Below are positions 28,269 to 37,892 of a stretch of 64,000 nt of DNA, piece after piece. The translations under genes were made by a program, and so were the position numbers. Origin of the DNA: Streptomyces sp. XM83C (lineage in GTDB: Bacteria > Actinomycetota > Actinomycetes > Streptomycetales > Streptomycetaceae); contig NZ_JALLGL010000001.1 in NCBI RefSeq assembly GCF_023072675.1, positions 42,090 through 106,089 on the forward strand. Reading direction: 5' to 3'. Every line of letters starts with the position of its first letter. Position 1 is the first letter of the stretch. Below the pieces are notes generated by a model that saw nothing but the letters and a program-made list of their open reading frames with translations, did no database searches and was not told the DNA's origin.

Positions 28269-29582
28269 CTACTTCTTCTTGGGCGTGTCCTCGGCCTGAG
28301 TCTCCGGCTCCCCGGACTCGTCCGACGCCGCGCCGGACTCCTCGGCGGTGGCCTCGGCCGGCTCGGACTCCTCGGCGGACTCTCCGGCGGGCTCCTTTGC
28401 CGTGGCCCCGGAGGCCGCGCCGTCGCCCTTCCCGACCGCCTCGGCCACGGCCGCCGACGTCTCCGCCGACTCCGCGAGCACCTCGTCGGCCACCAGCTCG
28501 GCCGCCGCCTTGGCGTCCGACAGCAGGACGGTGTCCTGCGGCTGCTGGTCCTCGAAGTTCTCCGGGTGGTGGCACGCCACCCGCTGGCCCGGCCGCAGCT
28601 CCAGCAGCGGCGGCTCAGTGGTCTTGCAGATCTCCGTCGCCTTCCAGCACCGCGTGTGGAAGCGGCAGCCGCTCGGCGGGGAGATCGGCGAGGGCACGTC
28701 GCCCTTGAGCAGGATGCGCTCGCTCTTGGCGCTCTTGCGCGCCGGGTCCGGGATCGGCACCGCCGACATCAGCGCCTTGGTGTACGGGTGCATCGGCGAG
28801 GTGTAGAGCAGGTCACGATCGGCCAGCTCCACGATCTTGCCGAGGTACATCACCGCGATCCGGTCCGAGACGTGCCGGACGACCGACAGGTCGTGCGCGA
28901 TGATCACGTACGTCAGGCCCAGCTCCTGCTGGAGGTCGTCCAGCAGGTTCACGACCTGCGCCTGGATCGACACGTCCAGCGCGGAGACCGGCTCGTCGGC
29001 CACGACGAGCTTGGGGCTGAGCGCGAGCGCGCGGGCGATGCCGATGCGCTGGCGCTGACCGCCGGAGAACTCGTGCGGGTAACGGTTGTAGTGCTCGGGG
29101 TTGAGCCCGACCACCGACAGCAGCCGCTGCACTTCCTTCTTGATGCCGCCCTCGGGCGTGACGCCCTGCAGCTTGAAGGGGGCACCGACGATCGTGCCGA
29201 TGGTGTGCCGCGGGTTCAGCGACGAGTACGGGTCCTGGAAGATCATCTGCACGTCACGGCGCAGCGGGCGCATGCCCGCGACACCGAGGTGCGTGATGTC
29301 CTTGCCCTCGAACTCGACCTTGCCGCCGGTCGGTTCGAGCAGCCGGGTGATCAGCCGGCCCATCGTCGACTTGCCGCAGCCCGACTCGCCTACGACGCCC
29401 AGGGTCTCGCCCTTGCGCACCTCGAAGTCGAGGCCGTCGACCGCGTGGACCGCGCCGACCTGCCGCTGGAGCAGGCCCTTCTTGATCGGGAAGTGCTTCT
29501 GGAGCCCCGTCACCTTCAGCAGGATGTCGCCGTCGGCGGCGTCCGCGGTGGTCACGGCCGTGTCCTTGGGGTTCTCGCTCAC
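28269..29582 (-). CDS. Oligopeptide ABC transporter ATP-binding protein (OppF-type)
   Basis: 437 aa from a GTG at 29582 that overlaps the upstream ATPase stop (GTGA). Walker [11 protein letters not shown]-loop [16 protein letters not shown], signature [16 protein letters not shown], Walker [13 protein letters not shown], and the H-loop IIAHDLSVV are all present. The C-terminal oligopeptide/dipeptide extension with Cys residues ([16 protein letters not shown]) marks the Opp/Dpp subfamily, which also binds a 4Fe-4S-like site in relatives. After about residue 350 comes a long Ala/Glu/Ser-rich acidic tail ending DTPKKK, an extra not needed for transport. It is the last gene of the operon and is followed by a strong terminator. 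Confidence 0.95.
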   Translation of the reverse strand: MSENPKDTAVTTADAADGDILLKVTGLQKHFPIKKGLLQRQVGAVHAVDGLDFEVRKGETLGVVGESGCGKSTMGRLITRLLEPTGGKVEFEGKDITHLGVAGMRPLRRDVQMIFQDPYSSLNPRHTIGTIVGAPFKLQGVTPEGGIKKEVQRLLSVVGLNPEHYNRYPHEFSGGQRQRIGIARALALSPKLVVADEPVSALDVSIQAQVVNLLDDLQQELGLTYVIIAHDLSVVRHVSDRIAVMYLGKIVELADRDLLYTSPMHPYTKALMSAVPIPDPARKSAKSERILLKGDVPSPISPPSGCRFHTRCWKATEICKTTEPPLLELRPGQRVACHHPENFEDQQPQDTVLLSDAKAAAELVADEVLAESAETSAAVAEAVGKGDGAASGATAKEPAGESAEESEPAEATAEESGAASDESGEPETQAEDTPKKK

Positions 29583-30676
29583 AGCTTCGGCGCAATCTCT
29601 TCGGCCCAGATACGCTCCCGCTGCTCCCTGGTCATGTGGCAGGCGGCCCAGTGCTTGCTGCCGACCTCGGCCAGCTCGGGACGGACCGTGCGGGTGACGT
29701 TGTCCTTGGGGATGTCGGCGTACGGGCAGCGCGGGTTGAAGGCGCAGCCGGACGGGACGTTGATGAGGGACGGCGGGGACCCCTTGACGGGGATGAGCCG
29801 TTCCTGCTGCTCGCGGTCCAGGCGCGGCATCGAGCCGAGCAGACCCCAGGTGTAGGGGTGGCGGGGCTCGTAGAACACCTTGTCGGCGGGGCCGCGCTCG
29901 ACGCACCGGCCGCCGTACATCACCAGGAGGTCGTCGGCGAGTTCGGCGACGACGCCCAGGTCGTGGGTGATGATGATGACCGCGGAGCCGAACTCCTTCT
30001 GCAGATCGCGGATCAGGTCCAGGATCTGCGCCTGGACGGTGACGTCCAGGGCGGTGGTCGGCTCGTCCGCGATGAGCAGCTCCGGGTTGTTGACCAGCGA
30101 CATCGCGATCATCGCGCGCTGGCGCATACCGCCGGAGAACTCGTGCGGGTAGTTGTCGACGCGCTTGTCCGGCTGGGGGATGCCGACGCGGTCGAGCATC
30201 TCCACCGCGCGGCGGCGGGCGGTCTTCTTGTCGACGTCGTGGTGGATCCGGTAGGCCTCCACGATCTGCTGCCCGATCGTGTAGTACGGGTGCAGCGCGG
30301 ACAGCGGGTCCTGGAAGATCATCGCCATCTGACGGCCGCGCAGCTTGCGCACATGGTCCGGGTCGGCGGACAGCAGCTCGGTGCCGTCCAGCCAGATCTC
30401 ACCGGAGATCTGCGCCTTGCGTTTGCCGTACTGGCCGGCGGTGTGCAGGCCCATGATGCCGAGCGAGGTCACCGACTTGCCGGAGCCGGACTCGCCCACG
30501 ATGCCGAGCGTCTTGCCCTTCTCCAGCTGGAAGCTGAGCCCGTCGACGGACTTGACCAGGCCGTCGTCGGTGGGGAAGTGCACCTTCAGGTCGCGCACTT
30601 CCAGGAAGGCGGTCGGTGCGGGCGAGGCGGCCGTGGGCTCGCCCACGGCGGCGCCGCTCTTGCTGAGTTCGGTCAT
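29579..30676 (-). CDS. Oligopeptide ABC transporter ATP-binding protein (OppD-type)
   Basis: 365 aa starting [20 protein letters not shown], with the ATG overlapping the permease stop (ATGA). It is the second, paired ATPase. Walker [11 protein letters not shown]-loop [16 protein letters not shown], signature [16 protein letters not shown], Walker [13 protein letters not shown] and H-loop IITHDLGVV are intact. The C-terminal [18 protein letters not shown] segment is the Opp/Dpp-type extension. With the OppF-type protein it forms the ATPase heterodimer driving peptide import. Confidence 0.95.
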   Translation of the reverse strand: MTELSKSGAAVGEPTAASPAPTAFLEVRDLKVHFPTDDGLVKSVDGLSFQLEKGKTLGIVGESGSGKSVTSLGIMGLHTAGQYGKRKAQISGEIWLDGTELLSADPDHVRKLRGRQMAMIFQDPLSALHPYYTIGQQIVEAYRIHHDVDKKTARRRAVEMLDRVGIPQPDKRVDNYPHEFSGGMRQRAMIAMSLVNNPELLIADEPTTALDVTVQAQILDLIRDLQKEFGSAVIIITHDLGVVAELADDLLVMYGGRCVERGPADKVFYEPRHPYTWGLLGSMPRLDREQQERLIPVKGSPPSLINVPSGCAFNPRCPYADIPKDNVTRTVRPELAEVGSKHWAACHMTREQRERIWAEEIAPKL

Positions 30677-31674
30677 GCGAGCCTCACTCGGGGGTCGATC
30701 ACGGCGTACAGGATGTCCACCACGAGGTTGGCGAAGAGCACCGCCAGCGAGGTGATCAGGGTGACGCCCACGATGACGGGCAGGTCCTGGTTCCTGATGG
30801 CGAGCAGCACCTCACGGCCCAGGCCGGGAAGGTTGAACGTGGACTCGGTGAGGATCGCGCCGCCGATGAGGGCGCCGAGGTCCATGCCGAGCATGGTCAG
30901 GATGGGCGTCATCGTGGAGCGCATGGCGTGCTTGCGGATGACGACGCCCTCGCGCAGGCCCTTGGCGCGCGCGGTGCGGATGTAGTCCTCGCCGAGGATC
31001 TCCATCATCGTGGCCCGTGTGATGCGCGCGTACATCGCCGCGTAGAGGAACGCGAGGGTGACCCAGGGGAGGATCATCGCGCTGAACCACTGTGCGGGGT
31101 CGTCCGCGAAGGGCGCGTAGTCCGACTCGAACCACTTCAGCGGTCCGTAGACGAAGATCGCCAGGGAGAGCATGCCGGTGAAGTAGATCGGCAGCGAGAC
31201 ACCGGCGAGGGCGACGACCATGGCGCCGCGGTCCCACAGGGAGCCCCGCTTGAGCGCGGACAGCACACCCGCCGAGACGCCCATGATCAGCCACAGCAGG
31301 GCGGCGCCGAGCGCGAGTCCCAGGGTCACCGGGAAGCGGTCCTTCAGCACGGGCCAGATGGCCTGCTCACTGCGGAAGGAGTAGCCGAAGCAGGGTGCGG
31401 AGCAGTTGATCGTGTCGCCGCCGCCCGTGTAGGTGCGGCCCACGAACAGGCCCTTGAAGAAGTGCCAGACCTGAACGTAGACGGGGTCGCCCAGACCCAG
31501 CTTCTGCCGCACCCCTTCGACGGCGGCGGGGTCGGCCTGCTTGCCCACGAAGCTCAGGGCGATGTCGACGCCCGCCCACTTGGGGACGATGAAGAAGATG
31601 CTGAAGACCACCGTGATGATGACCACCAGCATCACAGCGGCGGCGAACAACCGCCTGATGAGGTAAGCGAGCAC
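30673..31674 (-). CDS. Oligopeptide ABC transporter permease (OppB-type)
   Basis: 333 aa from a GTG at 31674 (VLAYLIRRLFAAAVMLVVII). Earlier in-frame codons are an arginine-rich shadow. Six membrane helices are visible, with an extracytoplasmic loop between helices 1 and 2 carrying two Cys (INCSAPCFGYSF). The EAA-like coupling loop is YIRTARAKGLREGVVIRKHA followed by MRSTMTPILTMLG. It is the OppB/DppB type. A 14-bp nested hairpin lies between the binding-protein gene and this start, and its 3' end overlaps the OppD-type gene by 4 bp. Confidence 0.95.
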   Translation of the reverse strand: MLAYLIRRLFAAAVMLVVIITVVFSIFFIVPKWAGVDIALSFVGKQADPAAVEGVRQKLGLGDPVYVQVWHFFKGLFVGRTYTGGGDTINCSAPCFGYSFRSEQAIWPVLKDRFPVTLGLALGAALLWLIMGVSAGVLSALKRGSLWDRGAMVVALAGVSLPIYFTGMLSLAIFVYGPLKWFESDYAPFADDPAQWFSAMILPWVTLAFLYAAMYARITRATMMEILGEDYIRTARAKGLREGVVIRKHAMRSTMTPILTMLGMDLGALIGGAILTESTFNLPGLGREVLLAIRNQDLPVIVGVTLITSLAVLFANLVVDILYAVIDPRVRLA

Positions 31675-31696
31675 AGCTCTCGGCCCGCGGCGCGGG

Positions 31697-31759
31697 CCGC
31701 GGGCCACCGGCCGGGCCCCCACACCTTGTGGGCGGTGGGGGACCTCCGGTGGCCCGCGG
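31697..31759 (-). promoter_or_regulatory. Nested hairpin between the peptide-binding protein and permease genes
   Basis: CCGCGGGCCACCGG (31697-31710) pairs perfectly with CCGGTGGCCCGCGG (31746-31759). Inside, CCCACA (31718-31723) pairs with TGTGGG (31727-31732). Such a structure directly after a binding-protein gene usually protects the upstream mRNA or ends most transcripts, so the binding protein is made in excess over the membrane parts. The pairing is seen; the role is inferred. Confidence 0.65.
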
Positions 31760-31815
31760 TCACGCCGCGCCGGCCTTCACCTGCCTTTCGTGCCGTACGG
31801 CGGGTGTGCCGGTTG

Positions 31816-33609
31816 TCAGGAGGCGGACTTCAGACCGAGGTTGACGAAGTCGTACTGACCGCTGTAGCCGTCGGTCGTGTACACGTTCGCCAGGCGGTCG
31901 GAGCGCCAGTTGATGAACTTCTCGAAGACGAACGGCAGGTAGTAGGCGCCGTCCATGATCTTGTGGTTGATCTGGGTGGCGATCTGTTCCTTGCCGGCCG
32001 GGTCCAGCGTGGCGTTGAACTGGTCGAACAGCGAGTCGATCGACTTGTCCTTGATCAGCGCGTAGTTGTTGTTACCGCTGTCGAGGATGTACTTGCTGCT
32101 CCACAGCGGCAGACCGAAGCCCTGGACCGACGGGAAGTCGGCGCCCCAGCCCATGATGATGATGCCGAAGCCCTTCTTCGCCACGTTGGCGGGGCTGCCG
32201 ATGATGCCGGCGGTCTGGGCACCGTCGTACTGGTGGATCTGGGCGTTGATGCCGATCTTCTTCAGCGACGCCTGCATCGACTGGGCGGTGGCCACCTCGA
32301 CCGGCTTGTTGTTACGGACGGCGATGGTGGTGGAGAAGCCGTTCGGCTGGCCGCACTGCTTCAGCTCTTCCTTGGCCTGCTCGATGTTGCCGTTCTTGTT
32401 GGCGCCGGCGAGCTGGTACGGGTCGTACTTCTGGCCCTCGCCACCGGGGATGCCGGGCGGCAGCATGTTGGTGCCGATGTCACCGCCGGCCAGGGGGCCA
32501 CCACGCGCGGTCTGAAGCGACACGTGGTCGGCGCCGAGTATGACGGCCTTGCGGCAGTGGATGTTGTCGAACGGCTTGACGCTCTGCGGGAAGACCGCGT
32601 AGCGGATGAAGCCGGAGACCGGGTTGTCGACGTTGGCCTTGTGCTGCTTCAGGGCGGTGGTGCGGCCCTGCGGCGACATGCCGGTCTGGTTGAGGTCGAG
32701 GTCCAGGTCGCCGTTGATCAGACGCTGGTCCAGGTCGTTGGCGTTGGAGTAGATGTTGACGGTGATCTTGTCCGGGTACGCCTTGCGGATCGGGTCCGAG
32801 GACTGCTTCCAGTTCTCGTTGCGGACCAGCGTGAGGCTCTTGCCGGGGCTGTAGGACTCGAACTTGTACGGGCCCGAGGAGAACGGGTGCAGACCGTACT
32901 TGGACTTGGTGTCCTTGTCCTGGCGGACCGGCGAGGCCGAGGTCAGGGCGACCATGGACTCGAAGTCGGCGTTGGCCTGCGGGAGCTTGAAGACGATGGT
33001 CTTGTCGTCAGGCGTCTCGATGGCCTTCAGGCCGAGGTGGTCCGGGGTGGTGTCCTTGTACGGGCCCTTGTACTCGCCCTTGGGGTCGAGGACGTCCTTC
33101 AGGTAGGTCGGGCCGCCGGAGAGGACGTCCTGCGCCCAGACGCGCTCGATGCCGTACTTGATGTCCTTGGAGGTGATCGGCTTGCCGTCCTCCCACGTCA
33201 CGCCGTCGCGCAGCGTGTACGTGTAGGTCTTGCCGTTGTCGGAGACCTTGGCGAGACCGGTGGCGAGGTCGGGGGCGAGGCTCGCGCCCTCCTTGCCGGG
33301 AGCCGTCTTGAACGTGACGAGCTGACGGCTGTAGTAGCGCGAGAAGTTCCACATGAAGCCGTAGTAGCCACGCGTGGTGTCCCACGAGTCGGCGTCCTGC
33401 GCGGCGCCGAACTTCAGGGTGCCGCCCTTCTTGGCCAGGTCGGCCTGGGCGACCTTGTTGTTCGCGGCGTCGAAGCCGGCAGCGCCGGTCTTCGAGCCCC
33501 CGCTGCTGTCGTCGCCACCGCCGCACGCCGCCGTGGTCAGCAGCGCGGCGACCCCGATGGCAGCGGCCAAGGCCTGCTTGCGCCGCCCTGAGGTGCGTTG
33601 GGTAGTCAC
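31816..33609 (-). CDS. Oligopeptide ABC transporter substrate-binding lipoprotein (OppA/BldKB-like)
   Basis: 597 aa from a GTG at 33609, preceded by GGAGG; an earlier in-frame ATG at 33657 lacks a ribosome binding site. The signal peptide (RRKQALAAAIGVAALLTTAA) ends in a lipobox before the Cys of ACGGGDDSSGG, so the protein is anchored outside the membrane. The body is an SBP family 5 fold: LVTFKTAPGKEGASLAPDLA, RDGVTWEDGKPITSKDIKYG, the second lobe from about residue 270, and FSSGPYKFESYSPGKSLTLV. This is the Opp/Bld-type peptide receptor. It lies between two permease genes, C-type before and B-type after, the arrangement of the S. coelicolor SCO5476-5480 operon as I recall it. Confidence 0.95.
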   Translation of the reverse strand: MTTQRTSGRRKQALAAAIGVAALLTTAACGGGDDSSGGSKTGAAGFDAANNKVAQADLAKKGGTLKFGAAQDADSWDTTRGYYGFMWNFSRYYSRQLVTFKTAPGKEGASLAPDLATGLAKVSDNGKTYTYTLRDGVTWEDGKPITSKDIKYGIERVWAQDVLSGGPTYLKDVLDPKGEYKGPYKDTTPDHLGLKAIETPDDKTIVFKLPQANADFESMVALTSASPVRQDKDTKSKYGLHPFSSGPYKFESYSPGKSLTLVRNENWKQSSDPIRKAYPDKITVNIYSNANDLDQRLINGDLDLDLNQTGMSPQGRTTALKQHKANVDNPVSGFIRYAVFPQSVKPFDNIHCRKAVILGADHVSLQTARGGPLAGGDIGTNMLPPGIPGGEGQKYDPYQLAGANKNGNIEQAKEELKQCGQPNGFSTTIAVRNNKPVEVATAQSMQASLKKIGINAQIHQYDGAQTAGIIGSPANVAKKGFGIIIMGWGADFPSVQGFGLPLWSSKYILDSGNNNYALIKDKSIDSLFDQFNATLDPAGKEQIATQINHKIMDGAYYLPFVFEKFINWRSDRLANVYTTDGYSGQYDFVNLGLKSAS

Positions 33610-33677
33610 GGTCTCGGATCCTCCGGATTTGATGAGAGACCCCGTGTCAGATGCCACGGGAGTTGAGGTACGGCGGC

Positions 33678-34685
33678 TCAGCGGGAGCCCTTCGGGTCCA
33701 GTGCGTCCCGGACGCCGTCGCCGAAGAGGTTGAAGGCGAGCACGGTGATGAAGATGGCCACACCGGGGACGACCATGTACATGGGGTCCGACTGGTAGTA
33801 GTCCAGCGCGCTCGACAGCATCTGCCCCCAGGAGGCGGTGGGCGGCTTGACGCCGACGCCCAGGAAGCTGAGCGCCGCCTCGGTGAGGATGTTCGTGGGA
33901 ATCATCATCGTCGAGTACACGATGATGGGGGCGACGAGGTTGGGCAGCAGTTCCTTGAAGAGGATGTAGATCCGCCCGGCGCCCAGGGAGCGGGCCGCCT
34001 CGACGTATTCGCGTTCACGCAGCGACAGCGTCTGGCCGCGCACGACGCGACCGATGTAGGGCCACCCGAAGAAGCCGATGACCAGGACCATCACCAGGAC
34101 GGGGACGCTCGAACCGGTCAGCCCGAAGAGCTTGTCCGGCATGACGGACACCAGGGCGATGATGAAGAGCAGCTGCGGGAAGGCCAGCAGGCCGTCCATG
34201 ACGCGGCTGATCAGGGAGTCGACCCAGCCGCCGAAGAAACCGGCGAGGACGCCGAGGACGGTGCCCAGGACGACCGCGACGAGGGCCGACAGGAAGCCGA
34301 CCAGCAGCGAGATGCGGGCGCCGTAGAGGATGCGGGCGAGGATGTCGCGGCCGTTGACCGGCTCGACGCCGAGCAGGTGGTCGCCGCTGATGCCGCCCAT
34401 GCTGCCGGTGGGCGTGCCGAACAGCGGGTCGATGAGGTTCTCGTGATACTCGTTCGGGTCCTGGCCGAGCAGGCTGGTGAGCACCGGGGCGAGGGCCGCG
34501 ATCACGATGAGGACGAGCACCACGACGCCACCCGTCAGGGCGAGCTTGTCGCGCTTGAGGCGGTCCCAGGCGATCCGGCCCAGCGACCGGCCCTGTACGG
34601 CCTTGGCGTCGGCGCTGGCGACCGCAGCCTCGTCGACCGCGCTCGGGGCCGCTTCAGCGGTCGGCTCGTGCAATGGTGCCGTCAT
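33678..34685 (-). CDS. Oligopeptide ABC transporter permease (OppC-type)
   Basis: 335 aa starting MTAPLHEPTAEAAPSAVDEA. A ~45-residue Ala-rich N-terminus precedes RIAWDRLKRDKLALTGGVVV, the OppC_N segment, followed by six helices. The coupling loop SLREREYVEAARSLGAGRIY is typical, and the C-terminus FNLFGDGVRDALDPKGSR is a well-conserved OppC ending. A GAGAGGGG ribosome binding site precedes the ATG. It is the first gene of the operon. Confidence 0.95.
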   Translation of the reverse strand: MTAPLHEPTAEAAPSAVDEAAVASADAKAVQGRSLGRIAWDRLKRDKLALTGGVVVLVLIVIAALAPVLTSLLGQDPNEYHENLIDPLFGTPTGSMGGISGDHLLGVEPVNGRDILARILYGARISLLVGFLSALVAVVLGTVLGVLAGFFGGWVDSLISRVMDGLLAFPQLLFIIALVSVMPDKLFGLTGSSVPVLVMVLVIGFFGWPYIGRVVRGQTLSLREREYVEAARSLGAGRIYILFKELLPNLVAPIIVYSTMMIPTNILTEAALSFLGVGVKPPTASWGQMLSSALDYYQSDPMYMVVPGVAIFITVLAFNLFGDGVRDALDPKGSR

Positions 34686-34992
34686 CTGGCAGGGACCCCT
34701 CTCAACCGGCGGTAGCCGGCCCGCGCATGCCGCTGTAGCGGCGTGGTCAGTCCGTCGTACACAGGGGCGAAAACACCCCTGTCGCCGGAGTCTTCAACGG
34801 TTTTGCGATCTGCGGCCAGAGTTGACGGCGAAAGGATGCGTAAACGTGATGATGTGCTGGGGTTTCCGTTATCCGGACAGTCGATAACGCGGGGCGGACA
34901 GGTAGAAGTCAGACCAAATCCGACATATGACACTGAATCGCCCGCATCTACGCGCGGAGATCATCCGGGCCGCGCCCGGGGCGCGGTGACGC
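34686..34992 (-). promoter_or_regulatory. Leader/promoter region of the oligopeptide operon
   Basis: No gene is seen in these 307 bp, which are AT-richer than average. On the leftward strand, ACAGGGG (34761-34767) and CCCCTGT (34776-34782) form a 7-bp hairpin in the probable leader. GTTATC (34868-34873) and GATAAC (34883-34888) form a 21-bp dyad that suits an operator. I cannot fix the promoter boxes. Confidence 0.45.
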
Positions 34993-35793
34993 TCAGTATC
35001 GGCCAGGGGCGGGCGGCGGGTAGCCGTAACCGGCCACGGGGGCATGCACGGGTGCTGTGGCGTGCGCCTCACGGTCGTAGAAAGGACGCGCCTTCGCGCG
35101 CATCCACATCACCACCGGGTCGTGGTCGTCCGACATCGCCACGGTGGACACCGGCAGCCCGTCGGGAACGGCCGCGACGGACTGCTGCATCATCGCCCGC
35201 ACGGCGTCGACCGCCTGCGGGGTGGTCTCGTACATCTCCAGACCGATGGCGAGATACGGCGCGCCGAGCGCCGGCTGCACCCAGGCGCGGCGCAGCGCCC
35301 GCACCGCGGAGGTGCGGTGGGCGTTCTGCGTGAGCAGGGCGTAGAACTGGGGGATCTCGATGGCCGGATCGGAGAGCCTGAGCGGCCCGGCCGGCTGCCG
35401 GTCGAGTCCGGTGGCGATACGGCGCAGATCCAGCCAGGGGATGCCGACGCCGCCGCCCGGGGCGTGCGGATTGAGCCAGAGGCCGTAGTGGTCGGGGTAG
35501 AGCGCGCGGGCCACCTCCAGCGCGTCCGTCACCTCGTACGAACGGTTCCAGCCGCTGGCGCTCAGCTCCTGCGCGCTGGTCACGCAGGGCGCGTAGTGGT
35601 GGCCGCCCACCTCCATGTCCCCGTACTGGGCGTCGGGTGAGCCGGCCTGGCCGTGCCACAGGAGCATCCAGATCTGGCCGGTGCCGGGGGTGGCGAGCGC
35701 GCGCAGGAGCGCCTCGTAGGCGTCGTAGCGCCCGGGCGTCACCTGGCGCAGCATGTGCTCGACCTGTCCGGTCGCCGCCGTGCCAGCGCTCAC
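34993..35793 (-). CDS. SseB-family protein (enhanced serine sensitivity)
   Basis: 266 aa starting MSAGTAATGQVEHMLRQVTP. It has the SseB N-terminal domain (LLRALATPGTGQIWMLLWHG, and YAPCVTSAQELSASGWNRSY) and the C-terminal SseB_C domain (HRTSAVRALRRAWVQPALGA, then YLAIGLEMYETTP). The E. coli namesake alters sensitivity to serine; the biochemical role is unknown. The tail is Pro/Tyr-rich (GYGYPPPAPGRY). It lies 89 bp from a paralogue in the same direction, and close to the glycine/serine gene block, a suggestive but unproven link. Confidence 0.88.
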   Translation of the reverse strand: MSAGTAATGQVEHMLRQVTPGRYDAYEALLRALATPGTGQIWMLLWHGQAGSPDAQYGDMEVGGHHYAPCVTSAQELSASGWNRSYEVTDALEVARALYPDHYGLWLNPHAPGGGVGIPWLDLRRIATGLDRQPAGPLRLSDPAIEIPQFYALLTQNAHRTSAVRALRRAWVQPALGAPYLAIGLEMYETTPQAVDAVRAMMQQSVAAVPDGLPVSTVAMSDDHDPVVMWMRAKARPFYDREAHATAPVHAPVAGYGYPPPAPGRY

Positions 35794-35882
35794 TTTGTAT
35801 CGCCCCTTCGTTCAACACCCTCGGCCGAGCTATGAAATCAGGTTAAGCGGTGGGCCGACAGGACCGGGGACGGCTCGGTCGG

Positions 35883-36674
35883 TCACACGGCCCGCTGATA
35901 GAAGGGGCGGACCCGCTCCCGCAGCCAGTCGGCGACCGGGTCCTGCGCCACGTCCATCAGGACCAGGTTGACCGGCCAGCGCACCGGCACCCTGCCGAGG
36001 GCACGGCCGAGGGCGTCCAGGGGGGCGGCACGCAGATCGCCCTCCCACTGGGAGAGTTCGACGCCGACGAACATCACCGGGTCCGCCGTCTCGATCGCGG
36101 CCAGACAGCGCCGGGCCGTCAGGACGACGCCGATGGCCTCGAACTCGGCGGAGGCGGCGGAGAGGAAGTCGACGGGGTCGTCCTGCCAGTCCGGCTCGTA
36201 CAGCCGGACCCGGCCGCCGCTCGCGGGGCCGTCCAGCGGGGTGCGGCCGGCCCGGCACAGCTCGGCGACGGCGTCGGGCGGCAGCGGCACCCCGACCACA
36301 CCGCCCGGGTTGACCGCCACGCCGACCTGCGGGGGCAGACCTCGGGCGAACTCCACGGCGGGCGCGACCGCGTACGCCATACGGGCACCGGTGACCAGAC
36401 GGAACTGTTCCTCGGAGCTGAAGACGGGGACGTACGCCTGGCCGTCGATCTCGGTGGTGGGCAGGTCGAGGGAACTGCTGTGCGGGCCGCCGCCGTTGGG
36501 CAGGGGCACCCAGACGAAGCTGCGGCCGAGCACCTCGATGATCCGCGCCGCCGCGCCCGGCACGCCGAGGGCGGCGGACAGCACCTCCTCCAGCTCGTTG
36601 CCGGGCCACCCGCCGTGCGGGTGGGGGTGCGTCTGCGCGGGAAGATCCGCGGGAAGATCCGCCGGGAAGTCCAT
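35883..36674 (-). CDS. SseB-family protein, second paralogue
   Basis: 263 aa starting MDFPADLPADLPAQTHPHPH; the Ala-Asp-Leu-Pro repeat is encoded by a short direct DNA repeat at 36641-36665. The SseB domain follows (ARIIEVLGRSFVWVPLPNGG, VFSSEEQFRLVTGARMAYAV), then FARGLPPQVGVAVNPGGVVG and the SseB_C-like ETADPVMFVGVELSQWEGDL. It ends DWLRERVRPFYQRAV, which parallels the WMRAKARPFYDREA of the neighbour and shows the two are duplicates. Function unknown. Confidence 0.87.
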   Translation of the reverse strand: MDFPADLPADLPAQTHPHPHGGWPGNELEEVLSAALGVPGAAARIIEVLGRSFVWVPLPNGGGPHSSSLDLPTTEIDGQAYVPVFSSEEQFRLVTGARMAYAVAPAVEFARGLPPQVGVAVNPGGVVGVPLPPDAVAELCRAGRTPLDGPASGGRVRLYEPDWQDDPVDFLSAASAEFEAIGVVLTARRCLAAIETADPVMFVGVELSQWEGDLRAAPLDALGRALGRVPVRWPVNLVLMDVAQDPVADWLRERVRPFYQRAV

Positions 36675-36807
36675 CTCTCCCTACCGTCTGCCGGAACCGG
36701 TGGTGTGACCGGATGGTCTGACCGATCGATGTGACCGAAAGGCTAACGGCTGCCGCCGACATCACCCACCGGCAGGCGGCGGTGCACAGCGGGGCCGGGC
36801 CCCGGCG

Positions 36808-37473
36808 TCAGCCCGTGAACGCCACCCGGTGCAGGGCGTCGGCCGCCGCGCGGTCCAGCAGGACCGCCGAGCCGCAGCCGGCCGGCAGCCGGCCGGCCTC
36901 GACGGCGCGCACCAGCCGGGTCGCGGCGCGGCGGTGCCGGGCGAAGGCGTACCGGGAGACGCCCCGGCCGCGGGCGCGCTGCCCCTCCAGGGCCGCCTCC
37001 GGCGGGACGTCGAGGAGGAGCAGGTGGAGGGTGCCGCCCCGGCGGCGGGCCGCGCGGGACAGCCAGGCGCGGACCCAGGCCTGGGTACCGCAGTCGTGCA
37101 CCACGAGGCCCTCGCCGGTGCGCAGGGCGCGACGCAGCCCGGCGTAGTGGACGAGGCGGACCAGCGGGCGGTACACCGCGTACGGCAGCCAGGCGGGGAG
37201 GCGGGCCTCCCAGCGGTCGCGGGTGTCCTGCGAGTCGATGCGCGGGCCGCGGACCGCGCGGTGCATCAGGGTGGACTTGCCGCTGCCGGGCAGGCCGGTG
37301 ACCACGACGATGTCGCGGGTGCCGAACAGCAGGGCGCGGGGGCTGTGCCCACCGCGGTCGCGCAGATCCCGGACGACCGGGGCCGGGCGGGCCGCCGCCT
37401 CGGGGGCGGTCTGCTGCCGGGGCACCGCGATGCCCGTCGTGGTCGCGTACGCCGTCGTCCTGTCCACCGTCAT
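36808..37473 (-). CDS. P-loop kinase-like ATP-binding protein
   Basis: 221 aa. After a polar N-terminal ~50 residues, IVVVTGLPGSGKSTLMHRAV gives a Walker A, SQDTRDRWEARLPAWLPYAV follows, VVHDCGTQAWVRAWLSRAAR serves as the Walker B-like region, and LHLLLLDVPPEAALEGQRAR resembles the lid of AAA_33/adenylylsulfate-kinase-like small kinases. The phosphorylated target is unknown. The gene is divergent from gcvT, whose glycine riboswitch begins about 180 bp from its start. Confidence 0.82.
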   Translation of the reverse strand: MTVDRTTAYATTTGIAVPRQQTAPEAAARPAPVVRDLRDRGGHSPRALLFGTRDIVVVTGLPGSGKSTLMHRAVRGPRIDSQDTRDRWEARLPAWLPYAVYRPLVRLVHYAGLRRALRTGEGLVVHDCGTQAWVRAWLSRAARRRGGTLHLLLLDVPPEAALEGQRARGRGVSRYAFARHRRAATRLVRAVEAGRLPAGCGSAVLLDRAAADALHRVAFTG

Positions 37474-37649
37474 CGTCCTCCCCTGGGCCCGGTACGGCTT
37501 CTGCCCCGTCGAGCGTAAAGAGAACGTAATGCGCGGGCCCGGCGTTTTCGTTCGCGTACCGCCACGAGCCGGTTACAGATGCGGCCTGCCGCGATCGGGC
37601 CGGGCGTGCAATGATGTGCGCGCCAACTGCATACCGGCCGTTTGAATCC

Positions 37650-37856
37650 GCGCGGGAGAGTTCCCGGCCCCCGAGGGGTCCGGGGCGCCGAAGGAGCAAG
37701 TCCCTCCCTTGAATCTCTCAGGCCCCGTTACCGCGCGGGCGAGGCACATCTGAAAAGCGGACCGCCTCCCTCGGTGGTCCCACCCAAGGTGCAAGCCAGG
37801 ACCGCCCCAGGTGGTCAGGGCGAACCTCTCAGGTTCCGATGACAGATGGGGAGGAA
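37650..37856 (+). ncRNA. Tandem glycine riboswitch upstream of gcvT
   Basis: Two glycine aptamers in a row. Aptamer I (about 37652-37765) has GGGAGAGTTCCCGG, GCGCCGAAGGAGCAAG and AATCTCTCAGG. Aptamer II (about 37767-37854) has CACCCAAGGTGCAAGCC, AACCTCTCAGGTTCCGATG and ACAGATGGGGAGG. These are the hallmark blocks of the gcvT motif. The downstream GAGGAA-CGC-TTCCTC hairpin (37851-37865) and the GGGAG before the GTG at 37893 could form the expression platform. Glycine binding is expected to turn on the cleavage system. Confidence 0.95.
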
Positions 37857-37892
37857 CGCTTCCTCGCCTGTCCTGTCCCCTGGGAGACGACC

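Noticed and set aside
30928..33591. An 887-codon plus-strand open frame opposite the permease and binding-protein genes
   Set aside because: It is antisense to two recognised transporter genes and has no family features.
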